Made by a program: the position numbers and the translations under genes
Assembly: GCA_013297865.1 (NCBI GenBank)
Contig: JAAFIP010000004.1
Location: 62,001 to 126,000 of the forward strand
Direction: 5' to 3'
Source: Polaromonas sp.
GTDB lineage: Bacteria > Pseudomonadota > Gammaproteobacteria > Burkholderiales > Burkholderiaceae_C
DNA length: 64,000 nucleotides
The notes under the pieces: model-generated
Told to the model about the DNA's origin: nothing
Seen by the model: only the letters and a program-made list of their open reading frames with translations
Database searches by the model: none
Part shown: positions 25,335 to 33,697 of the stretch, piece by piece
How positions within the stretch are numbered: position 1 is the first letter of the stretch
Layout of the letters: every line of letters begins with the position of its first letter

Positions 25335-27548
25335 ATGAATACTTTGGTTTATGGGCTGCTGCGCATGGCGGTGCTGTGCGCGCTGCTGAGCGTCACCTGG
25401 GCCCAGGCGGTGTACATCAACCGCTTCACCACCATCACCAACGGCGCGTTGACCTTCACAGGCAACACCATTGGACTGAACAAGGCGAGCAATTCCAACG
25501 CACCGGGCACCGCTGGCTCGATCGGCACCTTCATCACCCCGGTGGCAACATCGGTGGACGGTACCTATCCCACAGGCACCACAGCCACCTGGACCACCAA
25601 CGGCTCCACTGCGCCTCTCAAGCTGATTGGCGGCAGCAATGTGCTGTATGCCGAGCTGATCTGGTCAGGCAGCTACAGCTATGGCGGCGAGACGGTGTCT
25701 GCCTCCATGAACCGCGCTGTGACCCTGACCTCACCTCTGGGCGCTTTTTCAGTGCCGCCTGCCACCTCGCAGACCCTGGGTGTCGAGGGCGCAAGTGGCA
25801 CCTGCAGCACCACGCCTTGCTATTACGTTCGCTCGGCCGATGTCACTTCCATCGTCCGCGCTGCAGGTACAGGCACGGTCTTGTTCACTGTCAGTGGCAT
25901 TCCTGCGACGCAAGGCAATACCGAAAACAACTCCAACGCGGGCGGCTGGACTCTGGCAGTGGCCTATGCCAACCCCAGCCTGCCTTCGCGCAGTCTGTCG
26001 ATCTTTGTGGGCGCCGAAGTGGCGGGCTCTGCCGCGGTCAGCGTCTCGGGCTTTTGCACTGCGCCTACCGGCCCACGTTCGGGGCGGCTGCTAGTCAGCG
26101 CGCTGGAGGGGGACTCGGGTATTACGGGTGACCAAATGCTGTTTGGCACCACAACTACGAGCCTGATTGCGCAGAGCGGGCCGCGCAATACAGCGACCAA
26201 CTTTTTCTCCAGCCAGATCAATGACGATGCTGGCAACAATGAAACCCTGGGTAGTTTTGGCACTGCCAATCAGACCCCAGGCACTGCAGGCACAGGCCGC
26301 CAGGGCTATGACATCACCAATGTGGATGTGTCTGCCGCGCTGGCCAACAGCCAGACCACCGCATTCGCGCAGGGCACCACCACGGGTGACCAGTACATGA
26401 TCAATGCGCTGGGCCTGCAGATCAACGTGGGTGCTCCAATATTTGTTTCCACCGTCAAGCAAGTGGACAAAACCGTCACCGTGGTGGGCGACACCCTGAC
26501 CTATACCATTCGCCTGGACAACACGGCAGGCACTGCCGATGCGACCAACCTGGTCTTTACCGACCTGCCTCCTGCGGGCACCAGCTTTGTGGCGGGCAGT
26601 CTGCAGGTGGACGGGGTGGCCAATGCTGGCAACCCGGCCACTGGTGTATCGGTAGGCACGGTGGCTGCAGGGGCGGTCAAGGTGGTGAAATTTTCGGTGG
26701 TGGTCAACAGCCTGCCCACTGCGCCTAGAGCCGCGCTGTACAGCAACACCGCGTCATGGACCTACAGCTTCATCAGCTGCGTAGGCCAGCCCACGTCGTT
26801 GGGCAGCATTGCCACCAATGCCGTCACCACCACCATCGCGCGTCTGGCCATGCAAAAAAGCGTGTCGCCTGCAGCAGGCGCCACCCCTGGCACCACGCTG
26901 ACCTACACCATCACCCTGGGCAACGATGGTACGGCCGCCTCTGCCGGCTCCACCTTGCGCGATGCAGTGCCCGCAGGCGTGCGCTACGTGCCTGCCAGCA
27001 CTTTGCTCAACGGCGTGGCCGTCAGCGACATTGCGGGCACGCTGCCCTACACCACGGCCACCTTGGTCAACAGCACGGGCCAGGGCGCAGGCGTGCTGGC
27101 CGTGGGGCAAACCGCCACGGTGCAGTTCCAGGTGGTGGTCAATAACACCACCACAGGCACCGTCACCAACACCGCGCTGGGCGACATCGATGGCACGGGC
27201 GCAGCCCCCAGCTCCAGCGCCAGCGTGGACTCACCGATTGGGCTGATTGCCCTGCTGTCTATCACCAAGACCAATGGCACTACCAGCGTGGTGGCAGGCG
27301 GCAGCACCACCTACACCATCACGGTCAGCAACGCAGGGCCATCCGCAGCAGATGGCGCCCTGCTTAAAGACCCGCCAGCGGCCGGGCTGGCCTGCACAAC
27401 GCTGTCGTGCAACTCGGGTGGTGCCAGCTGCCCCGCGCCGCTGGACCTGCCCACCCTGCAAGGCAGTGGTCTGGTGATCAGCAGCCTGCCTGCCAACACC
27501 AGCCTCACGCTGCTATTGACCTGCGATGTGGTGGCGACAGGCAGCTGA
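25335..27548 (+). CDS. DUF11-repeat surface protein
   Basis: A 737-residue exported protein. The ATG at 25335 opens a signal peptide (LLRMAVLCALLSVTWAQA); the longer frame starts with TTG and lacks a signal. The N-terminal half is a Thr/Ser/Gly-rich beta domain with a CSTTPC pair. Three DUF11-type repeats follow at about residues 372, 505 and 640, each opening with a K-T/S-V or ITK string and then TYTITxxNxG. Such proteins sit on or outside the cell surface, but no membrane anchor or autotransporter domain is visible after the last repeat. The specific role is unknown. Confidence 0.85.
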   Translation: MNTLVYGLLRMAVLCALLSVTWAQAVYINRFTTITNGALTFTGNTIGLNKASNSNAPGTAGSIGTFITPVATSVDGTYPTGTTATWTTNGSTAPLKLIGGSNVLYAELIWSGSYSYGGETVSASMNRAVTLTSPLGAFSVPPATSQTLGVEGASGTCSTTPCYYVRSADVTSIVRAAGTGTVLFTVSGIPATQGNTENNSNAGGWTLAVAYANPSLPSRSLSIFVGAEVAGSAAVSVSGFCTAPTGPRSGRLLVSALEGDSGITGDQMLFGTTTTSLIAQSGPRNTATNFFSSQINDDAGNNETLGSFGTANQTPGTAGTGRQGYDITNVDVSAALANSQTTAFAQGTTTGDQYMINALGLQINVGAPIFVSTVKQVDKTVTVVGDTLTYTIRLDNTAGTADATNLVFTDLPPAGTSFVAGSLQVDGVANAGNPATGVSVGTVAAGAVKVVKFSVVVNSLPTAPRAALYSNTASWTYSFISCVGQPTSLGSIATNAVTTTIARLAMQKSVSPAAGATPGTTLTYTITLGNDGTAASAGSTLRDAVPAGVRYVPASTLLNGVAVSDIAGTLPYTTATLVNSTGQGAGVLAVGQTATVQFQVVVNNTTTGTVTNTALGDIDGTGAAPSSSASVDSPIGLIALLSITKTNGTTSVVAGGSTTYTITVSNAGPSAADGALLKDPPAAGLACTTLSCNSGGASCPAPLDLPTLQGSGLVISSLPANTSLTLLLTCDVVATGS

Positions 27549-27560
27549 GCGCCCCAGCCT

Positions 27561-28001
27561 CTAGCGCAGCACCAGCACTGGCACATGCGAATGTGTCAGC
27601 ACGTCCAGTGTCTCGCTGCCCAGCAACACGCGGCTGATGCCTTTGCGGCCATGCGAGGCCATCACAATCAGGTCGCATTTATACTTTTTGGCCGCTTTGA
27701 TGATGCTCTCTGAGATGGCACCTTTGCCGGTGATGGCTTTGGCTTTCACGCTGTGGCGGTGGGCTTCTTCCTGCACCGCGTCCACCATCGTCTGCGCTTG
27801 TTGGTGCCACTCCTTTTCTACGCGGGCTGCTTCGGCGGCGGTCAGGATCACCGCGCCTTCAAAATACATGGTGGGATAGTGCGGCACGACGGTGTAGGCC
27901 ACCACTTATGCGTCCAGCGCTGCGGCCAGTGCGATGCCGCTGGAGACGGCCTTGCTGGAGAGTTTGCTGCCATCGGTGGCAATCAGGATACGTTGGTACA
28001 T
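27561..28001 (-). pseudogene. Universal stress protein UspA, interrupted by a stop codon
   Basis: The reading frame from the ATG at 28001 (ribosome-binding site AAGGAG) gives MYQRILIATDGSKLSSKAV and continues through the whole UspA domain to 27561, 147 codons in all, except that codon 32 (27906-27908) is TAA. The usual residue there in relatives is Glu, so one G-to-T change (GAA to TAA) explains it. The rest is intact, including the nucleotide-binding GRKGISRVLLGSETLDVL and the end HVPVLVLR. As it stands only 31 residues would be made, or a fragment from an internal GTG. A sequencing error is possible. Confidence 0.85.
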
Positions 28002-28066
28002 GGTGAGACTCCTTGGTATGGAGTCTCAAGCTTAGGCAATGGCCGCTCCTGGCGTATTGATCCAGA

Positions 28067-28861
28067 TCAAGCAAGTTGCAGTTTTGGGGTGCGCGATGCT
28101 GGTTTTCGCAGCCTAGGCGCCAGCAAAGGATGCTGCTGACAGTCGCCGTCATCATCGTGCTGGGCCAGTTGGTGCAGCGCCTGCGGCTGCAGGATGCTCA
28201 CCTCCTTGAGCTGCACGCTGATCAGGCCCTTGCGCGCCAGACTGCTTAAGGTGCGGCTGACGGTTTCGATGGTCAAGCCCAGATAGCTGCCAATGTCTTC
28301 GCGCGTCATGCGCAGGCGCACGGCATTGCCCGACTGGCCCCGCGCATGCAGGCGTGCCAGCAGATTGAGCAGAAAACTGGCAATCCGTGCCTGCGCGCGC
28401 ATGCTGCCCAGCAGCAAAAACAGCTCGTGGTCGCGCACGATCTCATGGCCCATGATTTTCTGCAGATGCCATTGCAGTTCGGGAATGGTCTGCGCCAGCG
28501 TGTTGAGTTCATGCATATGCAGCACGCACACATCTGAGTCTTCCAGCGCGATGGCCGTGCAGGTATATTTCGACAGCCCCATGCCGTCCAGTCCCATCAG
28601 CTCGCCTGCCATGTAAAAGCCAGAAACCTGGTCATGCCCATCGGCGGTGGACACCACGGTTTTGAAAAAACCTGTGCGCACCACATACAGGGATTTGAAG
28701 GTGGCGGCTGCGCGAAACAGGCTGTGGCCGCGCGCCACCTTGACCCGGGTGCTGACCAGGTGGTCGATCAAGGCCATCTGCTGCGATGTCAGCCCCGTGG
28801 GCATGCACAGCTGGCGCAGCCTGCAGGCTGTGCAACGGGTGATGGTGGGCGGGGTATGCAT
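28067..28861 (-). CDS. FNR/CRP-family regulator with Fe-S cysteines
   Basis: A 264-residue oxygen-type regulator. C10-x2-C13-x5-C19 near the start plus C112 in the sensor domain match the four [4Fe-4S] ligands of FNR, so it is probably an anaerobic activator. The cyclic-nucleotide-like domain is followed by a helix-turn-helix with TREDIGSYLGLTIETVSRTL, where E-x2-S-R is the FNR recognition pattern for TTGAT-N4-ATCAA sites. A long open frame upstream of the ATG has no conserved content. A tail of about 30 residues after the domain is unusual. The adjacent uspA gene is a common FNR target. Confidence 0.92.
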   Translation of the reverse strand: MHTPPTITRCTACRLRQLCMPTGLTSQQMALIDHLVSTRVKVARGHSLFRAAATFKSLYVVRTGFFKTVVSTADGHDQVSGFYMAGELMGLDGMGLSKYTCTAIALEDSDVCVLHMHELNTLAQTIPELQWHLQKIMGHEIVRDHELFLLLGSMRAQARIASFLLNLLARLHARGQSGNAVRLRMTREDIGSYLGLTIETVSRTLSSLARKGLISVQLKEVSILQPQALHQLAQHDDDGDCQQHPLLAPRLRKPASRTPKLQLA

Positions 28862-28941
28862 GGCAGTGGCGTCCCGCAAACAGCATACTCCTGGCGCGGC
28901 GGCGGCGCAAGCGCTGCGGCTGCCTGCTGCAAAGTGGCGTT

Positions 28942-29313
28942 TTACGCGCTGGCCTGCAGGCGCGAGGCGGTGTGCAGACCCATGATGCCGATCGTGATCA
29001 AGGTGATGGACACCAGCTTGAGCGCAGTGGCAGGCTCCCTGAAAAAGTACATGCCGATGAATGCGGTGGCCACGGTACCTACGCCAGACCACACCGCGTA
29101 GGTGATGCTCAGGTCGAGCGTCTTGGTGGCAAAGGTATTGCACGAGAAAGCCAGGCCGTAGCAGACGAACATCATCACTGAGGGCAACAGGTGGGTAAAG
29201 CCGTGCGAGAGCTTCATGCAGGTGGTGCCCACCACCTCGAAGGCGATAGCTATGGACAGAAGGCCCCAGGCCTGTGCAAGGGTGGGCGTGAAGGACAAGA
29301 TCAGGCTGTACAA
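28942..29313 (-). CDS. Small multidrug resistance (SMR) family transporter
   Basis: About 110-123 residues with four hydrophobic segments. The first carries AIAFEVVGTTCMKLS, where the Glu is the proton- and drug-binding residue of EmrE. Later segments have the family strings AYAVWSG-like ITYAVWSGVGTV and FIGMYFFREP. It should export cationic compounds such as quaternary amines. The only start available in frame is TTG (29313), so the exact N-terminus is uncertain. Confidence 0.85.
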   Translation of the reverse strand: MYSLILSFTPTLAQAWGLLSIAIAFEVVGTTCMKLSHGFTHLLPSVMMFVCYGLAFSCNTFATKTLDLSITYAVWSGVGTVATAFIGMYFFREPATALKLVSITLITIGIMGLHTASRLQASA

Positions 29314-29409
29314 GGAGGATTTCGCTTTGCCAAAGAATGGAATATTGTCGCCGATTGTGGGCCAGGTCTTGCAAGCGTGCCTGCAGTGTGGGGCTTTTGC
29401 ACCGGTTTT

Positions 29410-30384
29410 TTACATATGGGATGGTGCGGTCTTGTCGGGCAGGGTAGCCAGCAGCACTCCCACCAGGGCCAAAGCAAACGCCAGCATCTGCAGTGGGGCC
29501 ATGCGCTCGCCCAGCCACAGCACGCCCACGGCGGCGGCGCTGATGGGCAGCATGACCGTGAACACACCCGCCTGCGCGGCGGGCACGGTTTTGAGGCCGG
29601 TCATCCACAGCCAGACCGTCCAGACGCTGGCGGCCAGCGCGTAGAACACCAGCAGCAGCCAGGTGGCAGGGGGCACGGAAGAAAAATCAAAGCGGCTGGC
29701 CTGCCACAGCCCCAGCGGCGTCACCAAGGCAAAGCCCCACAGATTGATCAGCGAGGTGATCCGCTTAGGCCCCAGGGTGCCGGTGAGCTTTTTGCCAATC
29801 ACCGCATAGGCCGCCTCGCACAGCACCGCGGCCATGACCAGCAAGTTGCCCCACAGGGCCAGAAAGGAGCGGCTTTCTGAAGGCAAATCGGCCCCCGGGC
29901 CAATAGAATATCGCGGGGGGAGCTCTGTTTTTGATAGCGATACCAGGGCAATACCCAGCACGGCAAACGCGACCGCGGCCCACACCCGCGCCGAGATGCG
30001 CTCGCGCAAAAACGCCCAGCTCATCAGCGCCACGCAGGCCGGGATGCTGGCCATGATCACGCCAGCGGCTACCGCGCTGGTCAGGCTCACGCCGTACAGC
30101 ATGCAGATCGAAAACAGGAAATTGCCCAAAAACGACTCCAGAAACACCAGCCGCCGGGTCTGCGCCGTCATGGCGGGCTCGCCGGGCGGCTTGCGCAGCC
30201 AGTGCAGCATGGCCAGGCCGCCCATGCCAAAGCGCAGCCAGGCCAGCAAAAACACCGGAAACACGGCCACCAGGCTTTTGGACAGGCCGACATAGCTGCC
30301 CACCAGCGTCATGGACAGGGCGAGACAGGCAAAGGCAAAATAACGATTCACAATAGAGGTCTGCAAACAAGTGACCGCCATCAT
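29410..30384 (-). CDS. DMT/EamA-family transporter with a repeat-encoded insert
   Basis: A 324-residue protein with about ten hydrophobic segments in two EamA halves. I chose the ATG at 30384 because GAGGGAGA precedes it; a GTG at 30351 would also keep the first segment. Residues about 149-165, between the two halves, are encoded by an in-frame dispersed repeat (ELPPRYSIGPGA). The start overlaps that of the divergent GGCT-like gene. The substrate is unknown; relatives export amino acids or metabolites. Confidence 0.85.
   Translation of the reverse strand: MMAVTCLQTSIVNRYFAFACLALSMTLVGSYVGLSKSLVAVFPVFLLAWLRFGMGGLAMLHWLRKPPGEPAMTAQTRRLVFLESFLGNFLFSICMLYGVSLTSAVAAGVIMASIPACVALMSWAFLRERISARVWAAVAFAVLGIALVSLSKTELPPRYSIGPGADLPSESRSFLALWGNLLVMAAVLCEAAYAVIGKKLTGTLGPKRITSLINLWGFALVTPLGLWQASRFDFSSVPPATWLLLVFYALAASVWTVWLWMTGLKTVPAAQAGVFTVMLPISAAAVGVLWLGERMAPLQMLAFALALVGVLLATLPDKTAPSHM
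29891..29940 (+). repeat. Dispersed repeat, copy 5 (in frame in the EamA gene)
   Basis: It carries AATAGAATATCGCGGG, followed by GGGAGCTC instead of AGCAGCT. The EamA protein reads it on the other strand as ELPPRYSIG, the same frame in which folP reads its own copy. Confidence 0.85.
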
Positions 30385-30802
30385 GCCAGAGTCTCCCTCT
30401 TCCCCGTCTTCCACCCCAACAACTACAGAGCGCCTGTTTTTTGTCTACGGCACGCTGCGCAAGGGCGACGACAACGACATCACCCGGCTGGAGCCCGCGC
30501 CGCAGCTGGTGGGCACGGCGCGCATCCAGGGGGTGATGTACCACCTGGGCGCCTATCCCGGCGTGATCCTGGGCGGCAACAGCGAGATTGTGGGCGAGGT
30601 CTATGCCGTGAGCAGCGCACTGGAGGCCAAGCTGGACGCCATTGAGTCGGAGTATCCGGCGCAGAGCGACGAATATTTCAAACGCGCCATCACCGTGCAA
30701 GTCAGCGGCCAAGCCCTGGCCTGCAGCGTGTATGAAATCAACCCCGCCTATACCGTTGGCAAACCCGTGATTGCCAGTGGCGACTGGGTGAAAGACCGCT
30801 GA
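30383..30802 (+). CDS. Gamma-glutamylcyclotransferase-fold protein (GGCT/YtfP type)
   Basis: A 139-residue protein starting at the ATG at 30383. FFVYGTLRKGDDN is the ligand loop of the GGCT fold, followed by LGAYPGVILGG and the acidic LDAIESEYP that includes the family's Glu. Members split gamma-glutamyl compounds or act as gamma-glutamylamine cyclotransferases; the substrate here is not known. Its stop overlaps the folP start (TGATG), so the two are translated together. Confidence 0.85.
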   Translation: MPESPSSPSSTPTTTERLFFVYGTLRKGDDNDITRLEPAPQLVGTARIQGVMYHLGAYPGVILGGNSEIVGEVYAVSSALEAKLDAIESEYPAQSDEYFKRAITVQVSGQALACSVYEINPAYTVGKPVIASGDWVKDR

Positions 30803-31689
30803 TGCCGACCATCACCCCTCCCATATGGCGCACCACGCGTTTTGCCATCGACCTGAAGCAGCCCAAAGTGATGGGCATTGTGAACGTGACGCCCGATTCG
30901 TTCAGCGACGGCGGCGAGCATGCCAACGCGCGCGATGCCTTCAAGCACTGCGAGCAACTGCTCAGGGACGGCGCAGATATCCTGGACATTGGCGGCGAAT
31001 CGTCGCGCCCAGGCGCTGCCCCGCTGCCTCTGGCCGATGAGCTGGCCCGGGTGCTGCCCGTGGTGCGCGCGGCGGTCAAGATGGGCGTGCCTGTCTCGGT
31101 AGACACCTACAAACCGCAGGTCATGCAGGCCGTGCTGGACGAAGGGGTGGACATCATCAACGACATCTGGGCGCTGCGCACAGCGGGCGCGCACGAGGTG
31201 ATAGCGCGCTTTGCGCAGTGCGGCCTGGTGCTGATGCACATGCACCGCAACCCTTTGACCATGCAGACTTCGCCCATGGACTGCGCAGATGTAGTGCAGC
31301 AAGTGAAAGAAGATTTGCTATTATTTTGTGAGCTGCTCCCACGATATTCCAGTGGCCTGCAGGCCAATTCTGTCTATAAAAACCGGCTAATGCTGGACCC
31401 CGGCATTGGCTTTGGCAAAACCGTGGCGCAGAACTTTGCGCTGCTCTCGCGCCAGGATGAACTGCTCAGCCTGGGCCACCCGGTGCTGGCAGGCTGGTCG
31501 CGCAAGTCCTCGCTGGGCGTGATCACGGGGCTGGATCCAGACCAGCGCATGGTGCCCAGTGTGGCGGCGGCGCTGCTGGCGGTGCAGCGTGGCGCCAGTG
31601 TGGTGCGGGTGCATGATGTGCGCGAGACGGTGCAGGCGCTGGCGGTGTGGCAGGCCGCACGTGGCCCGCAAGGGCCTGCGCCCGTGTGA
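30802..31689 (+). CDS. folP: Dihydropteroate synthase
   Basis: FolP joins p-aminobenzoate to the pterin diphosphate in folate synthesis and is the sulfonamide target. All signatures are present: GIVNVTPDSFSDGG, GGESSRPGA, SVDTYKP, DPGIGFGKT and GWSRKS. At 295 residues it is about 15-20 longer than usual because an in-frame dispersed repeat encodes residues 171-188 (ELLPRYSSGLQANS), just before the DPGIGFGKT strand. It overlaps the GGCT-like gene and precedes glmM, as in many proteobacteria. Confidence 0.96.
   Translation: MPTITPPIWRTTRFAIDLKQPKVMGIVNVTPDSFSDGGEHANARDAFKHCEQLLRDGADILDIGGESSRPGAAPLPLADELARVLPVVRAAVKMGVPVSVDTYKPQVMQAVLDEGVDIINDIWALRTAGAHEVIARFAQCGLVLMHMHRNPLTMQTSPMDCADVVQQVKEDLLLFCELLPRYSSGLQANSVYKNRLMLDPGIGFGKTVAQNFALLSRQDELLSLGHPVLAGWSRKSSLGVITGLDPDQRMVPSVAAALLAVQRGASVVRVHDVRETVQALAVWQAARGPQGPAPV
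31314..31366 (-). repeat. Dispersed repeat, copy 6 (in frame in folP)
   Basis: Inverse orientation, with GAGCTGCTCCCACGATATTCC in the core. It is read through in folP as LLLFCELLPRYSSGLQA, and sits between conserved blocks, in a place where a loop can be lengthened. Confidence 0.85.
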
Positions 31690-31716
31690 AACCCCTTCGC
31701 ATTGCGATCACAATCG

Positions 31717-31766
31717 GCTATAATTTTGATAGCTGCTCCCGCGATATTCTATTGGGCTGCAGCCCT
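31717..31766 (-). repeat. Dispersed repeat, copy 7 (folP-glmM gap)
   Basis: Inverse orientation, intact core 31729-31755. It fills about half of the 103-base gap between folP and glmM, only about 350 bases from copy 6. Confidence 0.93.
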
Positions 31767-31792
31767 GTAATACGATAAAAAAGGTATGGACA

Positions 31793-33124
31793 ATGGCTAG
31801 ACAATACTTCGGAACGGATGGCATCCGCGGGACGGTAGGTGTGGCGCCCATCACGCCGGATTTTGTGCTGCGCCTGGCCCATGCGGTGGGCCGTGTGCTG
31901 CGCCAAACCGAAAGCAAGCCTACCGTGGTGATTGGCAAGGACACCCGCATCTCGGGCTACATGCTGGAGAGCGCGCTGGAGTCAGGTTTTAACTCTGCGG
32001 GGGTAGACGTGATTTTGCTGGGCCCTTTGCCCACACCCGGCGTGGCCTATCTGACCCGTGCCATGCGCGCCAGCCTGGGCGTGGTGATCAGCGCCAGCCA
32101 CAATGCCTTTGCCGACAACGGCATCAAGTTTTTCAGCGCCCAGGGCACCAAGCTGCCCGACGTCTGGGAAGAAGCCGTGGAGGCGGCAGTGCAGGAAGCC
32201 CCCGTCTGGGCCAGCAGCGGCGACCTGGGCAAAACCCGCCGCCTGGACGACGCAGCAGGGCGCTATATCGAATTTGCCAAGAGCACCTTCGCCAATGACC
32301 TGACCCTCAAAGGCCTGAAAATCGTGGTCGATGCAGCCCACGGAGCTGCCTACCATATCGCGCCCAAGGTGTTCCACGAGCTGGGCGCGGAAGTGATCTC
32401 CATCGGCTGCGCCCCCGACGGGCTGAACATCAACCACGAGGTGGGCGCCACCCATCCCCAGGCCCTGGTGCAGGCGGTGAAATCCCATAAAGCCCACTAC
32501 GGCGTGGCACTCGACGGCGATGCCGACCGACTGCAGTTTGTCGACAGCCAGGGCCGCCTGTTCAACGGTGACGAAGTGCTCTACATGATGGTGGCCGAAC
32601 GCCTGGAGCGCGGCGAGTCGGTGCCCGGCGCAGTCGGCACCCTGATGACCAATATGGCGGTCGAGCTGGCGCTCAACGCACGCGGTGTAGAGCTGGTGCG
32701 CGCCAAGGTGGGCGACCGCTATGTGCTGGAAGAGCTGGAAAAGCGCGGCTGGCTGCTGGGCGGCGAAGGCTCGGGCCATCTGCTGGCGCTGGACAAGCAC
32801 ACCACGGGCGACGGCATCATCAGCGCGCTGCAGGTGCTGCAGGCCGTGCAGCGCAGCGGCAAAAGCATTGCGCAGATTCTGCAGCCCATCACGTTATTCC
32901 CGCAGGAGCTGGTCAACATCCGCCTCAAGAGCGGTCAGGTATGGGCCACGCCCGCACTGCAGAGCATGGTCAAAACCGTCGAAGCCGAGCTGGGCAACAC
33001 CGGCCGCGTGCTCATCCGCCCCAGCGGCACCGAGCCCCTGGTGCGCGTGATGGTCGAGGCACGCGATGCGCAGCAAGCCAGCGACTGCGCGCAGCGGCTG
33101 GCAGACGTGGTGAAAGCGGGATAA
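31793..33124 (+). CDS. glmM: Phosphoglucosamine mutase
   Basis: GlmM turns glucosamine 6-phosphate into glucosamine 1-phosphate for cell-wall UDP-GlcNAc. The phospho-Ser is S102 in SASHN, the metal loop is DGDADR, the sugar loop GEGSGHL and the phosphate loop [10 protein letters not shown]. The length of 443 is typical. It follows folP, a very common pairing. Confidence 0.97.
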   Translation: MARQYFGTDGIRGTVGVAPITPDFVLRLAHAVGRVLRQTESKPTVVIGKDTRISGYMLESALESGFNSAGVDVILLGPLPTPGVAYLTRAMRASLGVVISASHNAFADNGIKFFSAQGTKLPDVWEEAVEAAVQEAPVWASSGDLGKTRRLDDAAGRYIEFAKSTFANDLTLKGLKIVVDAAHGAAYHIAPKVFHELGAEVISIGCAPDGLNINHEVGATHPQALVQAVKSHKAHYGVALDGDADRLQFVDSQGRLFNGDEVLYMMVAERLERGESVPGAVGTLMTNMAVELALNARGVELVRAKVGDRYVLEELEKRGWLLGGEGSGHLLALDKHTTGDGIISALQVLQAVQRSGKSIAQILQPITLFPQELVNIRLKSGQVWATPALQSMVKTVEAELGNTGRVLIRPSGTEPLVRVMVEARDAQQASDCAQRLADVVKAG

Positions 33125-33166
33125 TCAGAGAATCCGGCTTCCAGGCCACTTCTTCATTTAATCACC

Positions 33167-33643
33167 ATGAAAATCGCCAAAAACACCGCTGTCACCATGC
33201 AATTCAAGCTTACCGAGGCCAATGGCAAGCCGATCGAAAACAGTGGCAAGCCTGCCGTTTACCTGCATGGCGGCTACGGCAACACTTTGCCCAGAATCGA
33301 AGAGGCTCTGGAGGGCCAGGAAGCCGGGTACGCAGTCACGCTGAACCTGGCAGCGGCCGATGCATTTGGTGTGTATGACGACAGCCTGCTGCGCACCATT
33401 CCCAAAACGCAGTTTCCACCGGGCGTGAAGCTGGGCGGCCAGCTCGAAGGGCGCAGTGACGACGGCGCAGTGCAGGTCTATACCGTGACCAAGATCAAGG
33501 GCGACACGGTGTATATGGATGGCAACCATCCTCTGGCGGGCAAGGACGTGCGCTTTGATCTCAAGGTGCTGGCCGTGCGCATGGCCAGCGAGGAAGAGAT
33601 TGCCCACCAGCACGTGCACGGTGAGCACGGGCACCAGCACTGA
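33167..33643 (+). CDS. slyD: FKBP-type peptidyl-prolyl isomerase, SlyD type
   Basis: A 158-residue cytoplasmic foldase. Two half-FKBP parts flank an insert-in-flap chaperone domain, with VYLHGGYGNTLPRIEEALEGQEAG and NHPLAGKDVRFDLKVLAVR recognisable. The short His-rich end (HQHVHGEHGHQH) should bind nickel or other metals, as in SlyD. It lies 42 bases after glmM on the same strand. Confidence 0.92.
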   Translation: MKIAKNTAVTMQFKLTEANGKPIENSGKPAVYLHGGYGNTLPRIEEALEGQEAGYAVTLNLAAADAFGVYDDSLLRTIPKTQFPPGVKLGGQLEGRSDDGAVQVYTVTKIKGDTVYMDGNHPLAGKDVRFDLKVLAVRMASEEEIAHQHVHGEHGHQH

Positions 33644-33697
33644 CGGTTGTCAGGCTCTTTCAACTCGAGCTTATTACGCAGATCATTTGCGCAGATC

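Noticed and set aside
25335-27548. The DUF11 protein as an autotransporter or adhesin with a membrane barrel
   Set aside because: The sequence ends right after the third DUF11-type repeat, with no beta-barrel, sorting motif or membrane segment.
28862-29608. The long open frame upstream of the FNR-type regulator start
   Set aside because: It overlaps the SMR transporter gene in another frame and has no conserved content; the regulator's Fe-S cysteines begin just after the ATG at 28861.
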